Part shown: positions 10,701 through 22,700 of the stretch, piece after piece
Layout: every line of letters begins with the position of its first letter
Position numbering within the stretch: position 1 is the stretch's first letter
NCBI RefSeq assembly: GCF_030406325.1
Contig: NZ_JAUEQY010000029.1
Coordinates: 62,001-126,000, forward strand
Source: Actinomadura sp. DC4
GTDB taxonomy: Bacteria; Actinomycetota; Actinomycetes; Streptosporangiales; Streptosporangiaceae
Direction: 5' to 3'
DNA: 64,000 nt
Notes under the pieces: generated by a model
The model's database searches: none
What the model was told of the DNA's origin: nothing
Seen by the model: only the letters and a program-made list of their open reading frames with translations
Translations under genes and position numbers: made by a program

Positions 10701-13700
10701 CCGAGAAGGATGCCGAGGTCCCCGCAGAGCATCGAGACGCGACGCGAATCCGGCGGAGGCGCCGGTCCAGGGCGGCGCGGCGGCTGGCCGAGGGTAGGGG
10801 CATCGCCCTCGCCCAGGCCCTCACTCCCGGTCGACGACCGGCGAAACCGGCCGCCCACACCGCGCGTACTGCCCGTACTGCCCGGAAGGATCAGCGCCTG
10901 CGCGATGCCCAGAGGGCGCTGCGGCGTGTCGAGAGGCGGGACGAGCTGCAGCGTGGGCTGATCCAGGGGGAGGCCCGGGAGATCGTCGAGCATCTGCTCA
11001 ACGCCGATCCGCACGTGGCGCCCAACCAGGTACGCCAGGACGAGGTCGGGGACCTGGTGGCGGCGGAGATCGTCCGTGCCGGACATATGGCCGCGGTGAA
11101 GCTGGCCAACACGCTCCTCAGCCTGCCCCGCCGGGGTGGGGGAGTGCCGGTGACCGACCGGCCGGTGTCGAACGCAGACACGGCGGTCACCGATGTCGAC
11201 CGCCTCATATCGGCCGCCCACGCGGCCGTCGTCGACGTCAGACGCGCCCAATTGACCCTTGAGCTGTTGAGCCCCAACCGGTTCACACGGGTCATGCGCA
11301 GGACGCAGCAGATCGTCGGCGACCTGACCGGCCGGGTACCCGCCGACCGTTTCCCCAGCGGTGAGCTGTCGCGGGTTGACCGGGTGGGGCTGCTGGTGGC
11401 CGCCGAGATCGCGCGGTCAGGGCTGGCATCCGGCAAGGCGCTCGCCCGCGACCTTGCCCCCATTGTCCGTCCGGACACGACTCCGCGCGTCGCCATCGAC
11501 CATGACCGGGTGGAGACCGCCCTCGGAATGATGCGGAACGTCAAGAGCTTCTCCCCCGAGCAGTACACGCAAATCCTGCTCGAGGCGAGGGTGATCGTCA
11601 GCGAGCTGACGGGTCATCTGCCCCCACGCCCCAAAGATGTCGTCGACGGTCTCGGCTGGCAACTGGTGCTGGTGTGGACGATGGTGGCGAGCGAACTCGC
11701 GCGGGCTGGGCACCGGTCCGCCGAGAAACTCGGTCGGGACATCATCGGCCTTCCTCGCCTGGAGAGCCGACTGCCCAGCTGGCTGGCGGCGTTCGTCGAC
11801 GGCTCACGCACCGACCTGGATCGGGCCCGTACGATGCTCGCGCTGTACTCCGACGAGCAGGTCCAGGAGTTCACGGACGAGGCCGCACGGGTCATCGAGG
11901 GCCACAGCGAGCTCAGCTCCACAGATGACGGCCACGTCGTCGATTCGGAACGGGCCCTGACACTGGTCGCCGCCGAGATCGCCCGCACGGGACGCGAGGC
12001 CGCCGAAGACCTCGCCTGGCAGTTCGCCACCGAGGCGTCCCGCGATCAGGAGCCGGGGCACGTCACACCGGACCCGCCATCTGATCAGGCCGCGCCGATG
12101 TCGCTCAGCGAGATGACCGACGACCCACGGACCCTGGTGTCGAGCACGGCCGACGGCCGTGCTGTGGCGATCTGGCTGCCAGGGGCGCCTGAGCATGGGC
12201 TGCCCTCCGACGTCACGATGGCCGAGCAGCTGGCCGAGCTGATGCCGGAGGCCGATACCGTATTCGTGCTGGGCGCGGAGCGCGACGGGAAGGTAATGGT
12301 CGGCGACCGGCCGGTATCGGCCGACACGCTCTACGCCACCATCGTGTCCGTGGCACCCGGTAGGCGGCCGTTCCTGCTGATCCCTGGCGCGGCGGCGATG
12401 GCCGAGCCGCTGGCGGAGCGGTTCAACGGGCCGGTGTACGCGGCTCCGGACAGCATGCGGTTCGAACCGGAGAACACCCGTCTGTTGTTCGCTCGCCTCG
12501 GTCGGGACGGGCTTCCGGTGGAGGAGCCGTACCGTCGGTACGTCGCCGGCGATCCGGAGGGCGTGCCGATCGCCGCGTCGCTGACCACCGACCTTCGCCG
12601 GCAGCGGGAGATGCTGGAGGCGGATTCGTCATCGAGCGTGGACGGCAGACCATCGTCGCGGCAATTCGGGCCGGGCTCACCGATGTCGCGGCCACCCCGG
12701 CCGGACTCACGGACAACACACACCGGTATATCGGTTATGTCGCACATGTCGGCGCTTCGCGGCACCCGTGGTAGTCCGGTCGGTGAGCGGCACGAAACCC
12801 CGGATCCCGACGCGCCCGAGACGCGGGCCGTAGTCATCGATCCTTGGGCACGTTCCGTCGGCGTGCCCCGGGCCCGCCTGCCGTACATGCGGGAATTGGT
12901 CGGAGCGATCGAAAGGCACGACCTCTTCCGCCGGAAGCGCATAACGTTCTCCGACCGGCAGCGGGCCGATTTTGAGCAGCGGCTGCTCTCCAATTTCCCG
13001 TATCTCCTGGACAGCGGCTCGGAACAGAACGCCAGCGGGTTGGTGGTGCCGTTCAGAGGGCGGGAAATCCTGGTGACGTTCAATCCCCAGAAGCCGCGAA
13101 GGGTCGTGCGCAACCCGGGCGGCTCGTACATCGCGACGTCGGAACTGCCGGCTCCGGATGGCGAGTTCGGCGCCGTCGACACCATCAATGCCGCGTACGG
13201 AACGGGCGCGCACGCACAGACGCAAAGTGGGCAGACCGGTGCGACCCGCGGCAGGATCGCGGGGGCGATCGGAACTAAGAGACCGGGGAGCGTCCTGAGC
13301 GCCGTCAACGTCGGCTTGGCGATCTCCGGCACGGCGAACCAGTCGAACCTGAGCTCCACGCATATCGGGGACGCCGAACGCGGAAAGAACGAGGACGGCC
13401 GGCTCCCGGCGCCTCTCATCGCGTACTCACAGGTGAACATCTCCTTCAAGGTTCGCGAGCAGAGTGGCCACGAGGTGGATCGCTGGGAGGAGATCGACCC
13501 GATTCCTGTCCCGGAGTCGGGCAAAGAGGAATTGGAGTTGTTTCTGGCCGAGCCGTACACCGAGAAGGCCGCGTCGCGTACCGTCACCGCGACCGGCTCG
13601 GAGGTGGAAGAGAAGCAGAGCAAGCTGCCGCGGACCTACTACGCGTCGGGTCTGACTGAAATCCCGCGGCTGTTCGATGAGATCCTCGTCGCGCTGGACG

Positions 13701-16700
13701 GGCAGGGACTCATGCTGAAACCCGAAAGCTCGACCCGCAAGGAACTGCTGCAGAAGGTGTGGAACCTGAACACCTTCCTGGACGACGCGGTCAACGAGAG
13801 ACAGGGCTATGAGATCACGCTCCACGGCGACCGCGGCCTGGCGATCGCGACGGTGCGGGTCCGCAGCAGGCGGTTGTACAAGAAGGGTGCGCCGCTGGTC
13901 GGCGCGATGAGCGACAAGGTGCACCTGGAGGACGTCCGGACGGCGATCGACGGTACCGGCGGCGCCCACACGCTGAACCAATCCACCACCCTGGCTCCCA
14001 ACCTGGAGCTCGACTTCCTGACCGGAAGCGCTCTGGGAATCAACGTCGGCGTGCCTCTGTCCTACAGTTCCTCGAACAGCGATTCGATCTCCGCCGCCCG
14101 TAATGGCCTGTGGGTCATGGTGCCGCGTTACACGGGTCTCACGGCCGCGTACCAGATCACGTTCGAACACCGCGCCGACGTTCGCGTGATCGACGCCGAC
14201 AAGGGTCAGACAAGGACGACGGCGATCCAAAGCAGCGCGCTGGTACGGATGCCGGTGACGGAGGCGTTCGCGCATGGGTTCGCCGTCGATCGGGAGGCGC
14301 TGACGGATAAGGCACTGAACGGCGCGCCGGCGAACCAGGAGCCGGTGAGGATGCGCCCCGGCTCGATCCAGATGCCCTGGGTAAAGAACGCGGTGAAGCA
14401 CTCCGGGCGCGGGGAGAACGACCCGGAGGACAAGTCAGTGCCGCTGCACGTGGAGCAGGGCAAGGGCATCGGCATGGGCCTGGTCAGGGTGGAGGGCAAA
14501 GCCGTCGACACCATCCGTAAGGCGATCGAGGACGAGGTGAGCAGGCACGGTTTCCTGCCCGACTACCCACACGTCCCCCGCGCCGGTCAGCAACGGCCCA
14601 GCCACCGCAATCTGCTGGAGAGTCAGGTCGACAACCGGGAACTGCTGACGAAGATGGTCTCCCCTCAGGGACTGGACTCGTTTTACGACCAGATACACCA
14701 GGGCGGGATGACCTTCACGCTCAACAAGAGGGAAGGCATTACCGGAGTCGACCTCCTTGTCCACTCGGTGAGGATCACGATCCAGGCGACGAAGTCCGCC
14801 AAGCCGAAGTACCTCCGGACCACCAGCGAATACCACACGGTGAACCTGGCGATGGGCATGGACATCGCCAGCCAGTCGACCGGCCACTCCCGCAGCGTGT
14901 CCGCCGGTCTTTCATTTAGGGGCGTCCTCAGTTTTCTTGGTGCCACCGTGGGGCTGACCATCCAGAAGACCGTCGGTGCCAGTGACTCGGTCAGCTTCCT
15001 CAACAACCGCCCGGAGCTGCTGGAGTTCCCCGGAGACGTCGATGAGTTCGAGCTGACCAGCGACTACCGGATCACATTCGATTATGACCGCTCCGGGTTG
15101 ATGAGAAAGCTCTTCACCGGTTACGCCTATCGGGAGATCGGCGTGACGGGGCAGACGGCGGTAGTGAATGTTCTGCCGCTCGGCACCGAGGCCCAGCGCG
15201 GGCCAACGATGAAGGCAGGACATGCCGCTGTCCGGAACCAGCCCGGTCCGGGACCGGAGACCAAGGCCCGGCCCGCACCAGCGATGGAGGGCCCGGACCT
15301 GACGGACCTTCTCGACCAGGGCGTCGTCTTCTTCGTGGACGCGTCGGGACTCCGCGAGGCGGCGAGCGAGGTGCTGACAGACCTTGTCGGGCCGGCGGCG
15401 ACAGGCGACCAGGACATCAGTACGTTCACCAGTCTCATCGAGGTACGGGCCCATCTACGGGAGATTCTCCGGGGCGAGTACACGACCAACCGGCTGTTCG
15501 ATACCGGCCTCTGGGTCCACACCTATGGCGGGCTCGACATCTCCGGCGCCCTCCGCGACGTGACGTTCAGTGGTTCGACAGGGGAGAAGTTCGTCAAGGG
15601 CGACATCAAGCTGTTGCTCACGGAGAACCGCCTCACCGACAACGACTCGTGGGGGATCACCTGGGGCCAGCTGGACATCTCGGGGGGAGGCGGCGTCGGG
15701 CACGCCAACGTGAGCGGCGGAGTCGACATGAGCCGGCGCTGGCAGTGGAACACCTCGAAGTCGAGCGGACGCACCGGCGGTAAGGAGCTGATCCAGCTCG
15801 ACTTCAACCACGCGTACGCCTTCACCAGCCAGCTGATCTTCAAGGTCCGGGCCAGGCAGGAGAAGCAGGCAAAATTCTTCCCGACCCTGTCGAGAGGGCG
15901 CGGTGGCGGGCCCGCCGAGGCGGTCGGGCTTGTTGAGGCGGCCGGGTCCGGTAAGGACGTCGGGCCCGCCGGGGTGGTCAGGCCGGTCGAGGACGGGGAG
16001 ACCCTGACCCGCACCATGATGTTCCTGCTCTCGGAGCCGGAGGCGCTGAAGCGGTATGCACAGGGCAAGGTGCCGATCTCCTTCGAGCAGCTCGAAGACG
16101 CCCTGACCCGGTGGAAGACGGGAGAGCTCCCGCTGAGCAATGACGTCGTCGCCGGTGTCCTGACACGCTGGGCGAACGATCCGGAGCTGGGCGGCCACCC
16201 CCGGCTCAGAGACGAGATCTTCGGCGTTCTCGCACCCGCTCTGGTGGCGGCGCACCAGATCGGTGTGGCGCCGGTGGTCAATACCAAAGCCATAGAGGAC
16301 TTCGACGCGACCTTCCCTGTGCCGCTGGGCGAAGCGCAGGACCCGTTCGCCCACCACCATTTCGACCTGCCTCAGGATCTCCTGAACTACGTCCTGAACA
16401 AGGGGGAACCACCTACCAACAAGCGGCTGCGTGATGCCATGGCCGATTGGGAGGGCGGCAGACTCAAACTCGGCGGCGACGTGGTGGCCAAGGTCCTGAT
16501 CCGCTGGAGGGGCGACGATCCCGACGCGTACGACTATCAACAGCAACTGGCGGATCGCCTGTACGACCTGCATTCCACTGGCGGGCTGCCGATCCGGGAG
16601 CTTCATACACGGGAGACGTTCGACGATGAGTTCCCGTCGGTCAAGGGTCCGTTGCCCGAGCCGAAGATCCCGCTCCGGCACATGGAGCTGCCGGAGTACC

Positions 16701-19700
16701 TGACCCGTGATGATCCCGGTGGCCGGATGCTGGGGCACAGCGGCATCCAGAGCTACACGCACGAGGGCGGCCAGACCACCTACGCCATCGTCCGGGCACA
16801 GATCGAGCGGGTGGCGCCCGGCGCGCTGGCCCGCGGAGCGGAGATCTGGAGCGCGCAGGGCCGACTCCTCGGCAAGTCGCACGGCGGCGTCGACGCGCTC
16901 CAGGCGATGATGGCCAAGGGGCGCGACCTTGCCCTGTTCGAAGAGCTGCTCTCCACCAACGGCATTTCCTTCTATCTGGTGAATCCGCTCAGCGTGCTGC
17001 TGGAGGACGTGGTTGAGATCAACCTGTCCAGCGTCCTCACCTCACAGCCGACGGTCCTAGAGGCCGTCCCGAACACCGGTATCGAAGTCTATTCACACGG
17101 TTACCACAGCTCGTCGATCACGAGATCAAGGAGCACCGCGCAGTCGTTCGGCGCCAAGCTCAACGCCGGCAGCCGACCGGCCAAGACCGCCCCGGGCGTC
17201 CGACCGGCCAAGACCGGCTCGGGTGGCGGCGCGTTGAGGACCTCGATGGGAAACAGCCGGGGGACCACCCGCGCGGACCAGGGTGTCGTCGAGCAGACCG
17301 TCTACGACTGGTCCGGGCACTACCTCGTGAGCTTCGACGAGCAAATGACGGTCAAGGTACGGCGCCTGAAGATGAACAAGAGGCTGCCGAACAACTGGAT
17401 GCTGGACCTCACCAAATACGTCACCCACCACGGCGACACCGAGACCAGCCGTACGAAGGGGAAGCTGGTGCTGCAGGTGCCGCGTGGCATCGCGGAGGCC
17501 GGCGTGTCGCGCGGACCGTCCGAGCGTCCCAACTTCGTGCCCTTGCCGAAGTTGCCGGGCGACTCCTTCATCGCCGGGACCCTGCTCGACGACGCGCTGC
17601 CGATCGCCAAGAAGATGCTGGCGGAGGTCTTCAAGACAGAGCTCGACATCATGCTTGACCAGGCCGAGGAATTCCTTCGAGTAGAGGCCATCAAGACCAA
17701 GCTCAACCAGGTCATGGTGTTGTTCGGAGTCAACGCCGGCGATCCCGATGGTTCTGATGATTCAGGCACAACCTCGAGCCTGTCGCTTCCGGTCCTGCTG
17801 TCGCGTTTGCACCTGACCAACCACCTGCGAGAGGCGACCGGCGGCGACACCTACCCGGTGGCGAGAGGGCTCGTGATGCCGGGTACCTCGGACACGCGGG
17901 TCGACCTCGACCTCAAGGGCGATCTGTACGACTTCGAAGTGATCGCCCCTATCAAGGAGGGCACCGGTACCGGCCGCTACAGCAAGCATCAGAGCGGCAC
18001 GACCGCCTCCGCCAACACCACCCGCGCACGCTTGGAACTCGACTACAACGGGGACGGCCAGGGCCCGGCCTCGGACCGGCCACCGCGCACCTGGGACTTC
18101 GGGAATTCGGGGAGCCGTATCACCTCGATGAACCAGGACAGCGCGGGCACCGCGACCTCCCGCCGGGAGCAGCACGCGAAGGAACAGGGCCCGGTCTACA
18201 TGATCCGGCTTCGGTTCCGCGGCTGGCTGGAGGCCCGCAAGTTCGAGCACAGTCTGTTCGAGGAGCCGAGGCGCGAGGGCACATTCCGCAGCGACCCGAT
18301 CAGCGGAGACCTGTACGCGGAGTTGTTCCAGGCAGAGATCGAGGAACTGCGCGCGCAACGGGAACAGAAGATGGCCGCCAAGGTCCAGCCGAGCACGGTT
18401 CCTTGGTCACCGATAGATACCACGCCGATCGCCCTCGCTCCGCTGTTGGCCACCGCGGCAAGGGATAAATTCGACGTGTTGCGGGCGTACCAGAGCGTGG
18501 CGCGGCAGATCCGCACCCAGGGGGGCGGCGAGCGGCCGATCGTGATCGAAGCCGATGAGATGGCCCTCTCCGATATGACATACCGGGCGCTACTGCCATG
18601 GACCGTAAAGAATATGGCGGCCGATTTCGCCGCGGCGCAGAATAGCGACCTGAGTGACAAAGAGAAGATGGAGGACCGCAACAGGCTCGGGCAAAGGCTG
18701 GCGCACTACCAGCAGGAGCTTAAAACTCAATTGCCTGATGAGGTTCCGGCCGGGCAGGGGGTGGATGGCGTCCCACCCGGGTACTCGCTGGCCGAGGTTC
18801 ACGAGATGGTCCGTGACGCCCAGCAGATGCACGCTCATCTCGACGAGCGGGTAGGCCCGCTGCCCCTGCCGCCCGAGGCCTCGTTCCTTAGCCTGGACCC
18901 GGTGTTGCTCGCCCGCAACGTCGCGCACTCGCTGGCAACGAACGTGCGCGTGGACGTCCGTGCTTCCGACGGCAAACTGACGCAGAGCTGGATCGACAAG
19001 CAGGGCCGGATGCCCTTCTTCGATCCGACCCGGACCCGGGTAGCGGAGGACGGACGCCTGTACGTCGTCCCCCGTGGTGCCGCCGAGGAACAAGTCTTCA
19101 ACGCCGATCTCGCAAGAGAAAAACGGCTGCTGCGGGGATCGCTCTTCCGCGACGCCAAGGCCTTGTTGTCCGATGCGCGTTTGGGCCGCGCGTACCGGAC
19201 CGCGATGGCCGGCTGGCAGCCGTTCGAGCAGGCATTCGCTCAGGCCGTCGCCGAGGAGATCGCCGCCTGCATGACCCAGGCTCGGGTAGCGGCTGATGGA
19301 CGACTGTACTTCCGCGCACCCCATAGCAGGAAAGAACGGGCCTTCACCGCGGATCTCGCGATAAATGCCGGGCTGCTGCCGGAGTCACGCCGCACCGACG
19401 TCGGCATTTTCTTGGGCGATGTCGGACTGGGCCGTATTCACCAAACCGCGACCGCCCGACGGCAGCCGTTCGAGGAGGCCGTCGCCGAGGAGATCGCCGC
19501 TCGCCGCGAGCGGTTGGCAGCACTGGACCAAGATCTTCCCAAATGGATATCCGAGGCATTCGACGTCTTCAACTTCTGGCAAGATGAGGTGACATGGCGC
19601 AAAGCACTCAACCGTGAACTGGCTGAAATAGAAAATAGGATCGAAAAGTACACGGGACCGCAGAAGGTCTCACGCGGTCGGCAGGACAGGCCCGCCGAAC

Positions 19701-22700
19701 CGGATAAACTGAGGGCGGAGAGGCTGAGACTCGATTCGGTAAAAAAGAGGCTTGAACGCCTCAGTGAGAGCGATACCGAGACGGAGAGAGATGCCGCGCG
19801 CGAACTACTCGAGGGTCTGCAGGAGATCGCGGCCGCGGAGGCCGGACATCCCTCGAAGTGGTCCGCCAAGGACGGACCGGTTACCGCCCAGACGGTCGAC
19901 TTGCTGTCGTCGGAGAGGTGGCTGAGCACCCGGGCCGTTGATGCGTTCCGAAACTGGCCCGTTACCGAGACTCAGTGGCAGGATCAGGCCAATGCTCAGG
20001 GGTTGGCGCGACTTCGCGAGTTGGAGAAGGCTCTGCGGGAAGCCGGTCCTGGCTCGATTTCAATCCTTTCCACTCGCAAACGTAACGCGCGTTACGTAGC
20101 GGCGTACCAGCACGGCCAGATCCGATGGGTGGAGTATCCGCTCGAGAGCCGTATCGACCCGCCAGCGCAAAGCCGCGTGCAGGCGTCCTTGGACCTGGCC
20201 CCTGGCGGCATAGTGCTCAATCCGCCTCCCGGGCTGGCGGAGCTGAACCTCGACCGGGCCACCATCGAGCGGATCCGCTCCTTCTTCGACGACTACGTGA
20301 AGAAGAGCTACGAGCGCGAGGAGGGGCCGCCGCCGTCGGACACCGAAGCCGTGACGGATGCTGAAGCCCTCACGGACGTCGAAGGCCCCACGGAGGACGA
20401 AGCCTCCCGGCGTCCCTTCCTCACAGTCCCGTCGCACCAGAAGCCGCGCCGCTCGAGCGGGTCGCTTGCAGGGCGGGAACGAGCGACGGTGCGGCGGGAC
20501 CTCTCGGTGGCGGCGTCGTCGGTTACATCCAGACGGATACCGACGATCAGAATCGCGCTGCAGGTTCCGGAGGATCTCATGCTCCGCGACGCGCACCTGT
20601 TCAGGAATGCGGATAGAGAATACGAATTCCGTCAGAACGCGAGCGAGGTCAGGCGCGGGGATCTAGCGGTGGCGCCCTATGCGGGGTTCCGCTTCCTGCA
20701 GCTTCGTCAACAGATCACGGCCCGCGACATCGGGAACGACTACCCGAATGCAGTCAGATTCCTGACTTCCACTGGAGACTTCACCACCCGGGCCGGCGGT
20801 GCCATCGTACAGCTGGGCCGCACGCCCTCGACGGCGCGGGATCCGCTGACCGACCTTCAGATAGCGGACACCTGGTTCGTGTTCTCCGACGGTCACGTCA
20901 CAGGAGCCGCGATCCGCACGGAAGACGGGCGATACCAGACCTACGTCCCCCGCGACATGGACGAACCCGGCGACGATATCGGGACCATGACATTGGGTGA
21001 GCTCCGGCAGATCATTCCTGCGGGGTCCTCGATCGTAGGCGCCCCACCGAGCGTCAACCAGACCGTGCCGATATTGGAGCTTGAGCGACGCGATACATCC
21101 GACCTGATACCCGAGACGACCCCGTCGGAGTCCGCTGCTCCCCTCGTGTCGACGCCGGAAGTACCGGAGGGACCGCATGAACAGCTGGAGATAACCGGCC
21201 CGATACCGAATAATGCGCAGGTCTATCGGCGGGAGGGCATGTTCAAGGTCGATGCCGGGGGCATGGCGCATGGCGGCTGGGAGCGTGTGGCCGCGTTTTC
21301 GGAATTCGTGCGCCTCTATTGGGGTGCCCATCGCGCTACCGAAAGGCGGATCACTTCCGACGACGCGGTGCGAAGCGAGAGGGACAGAGCCGAAGCCGCA
21401 CAATTGTTCGCTCGGCTCCAGACGCCGGGGCAGGTCGTCGAAGGGGTCATGACCTACCTGCGCAGCACCACCGACCGTACTGTCGAGGTGGTGCGCTCCC
21501 AGCCGGTGAGGCCGCGGGAGCTTGAGCCGGGCACCTTCATCTGGTTCATTCGCAGCGACCTGAGCAACGACGCCGTAGTCATGATGGAGGGCGTTTACCG
21601 CCGTTACCGGCCTTTGGAGGAAGGAAGGATCGCCGAGTCGGACGACCTCGATGCGTTGGACGCTCTGATGAATGGAGCCCGTGTATTCGTGGTCGCACGC
21701 CCGGTCCCGGCCGGCCGAACGGCCGAGGCGCGTCTCCCGGGGCAGGAAATGGAGACGACGGCGGCGGACCCGGAGACCTCTGGGGTGCCCGCGCCGCCGG
21801 TGGTGCGTGTGCCAGGGAGCCCGGATGTACCGGTGGTCGGTGAAGCGCCAGTGCCGGTCGACCGGGCGGACGGGAGTGTTCGCGGGGATACCGAGCCGCA
21901 GCGGGCCACTGGCACCACGGGCGCCGGGTCGGTCGAGCGGGTGGCCCCGCTGCCGATCTCCGGCGAGCACGCGGACAACCGGCGGGAGCTTGAGCAGATC
22001 CTCGCGCCCCACAATCTGAGGGCCGTCAATGTCCTCGGGCAGGGCGACTGCTTCTACCTCAGCCTGATCGCTGTCGCCGGTCCGTACCTGGCCCACCACG
22101 TTCCTGGGGTCTTCGCACGTCCTCGCACCGGGGAAAGTGACGCTAGCGTAATTGCGCTGCGGAATTGGCTGGCGGACCGTCTTGAGGCCGATATAGCAGT
22201 AGGAGAGCTTGAGGAGGAGTTGCCGACGCGGTACGGCGGATCCATCCCCGAAATCGACGAGTACGGCGAACCGGTCGACATCCAAGCATGGATAACGAGC
22301 ATCCGGACCCTGCGTGACTACAAAAACCAGGCGGGTGAGTTGGTCGCGAACTTGGCTGCGATCGAACTCGGACTGCCCATGACCCTGATCCAGTACGGGC
22401 AGGAGAACCTACCTCTGGGGCCGCCTGGCGCCGAGCGGATCTACTTCGTACGTGAGCAGTTCGGGGACTATCAGCACTATCTCGGTATCGGTGCGGCCGC
22501 TGATGATGAGGTCCTGCCTTTCGGGTGGAATCGCCTTGCGCCGGCAGAATCCCCGACGGTCGAGGATGCCCGAAGGCGGCTGCGTTCGGAGATCGAGTCC
22601 GTGCGCCGGTCCTTGGAAGACGCCGTGGAGGCCTTCAACAACGCACTGGAGCGTTTGCCGGAAGGCACGGCGCGGCGTTTGCCGAGAAGCCAGGAGAATA

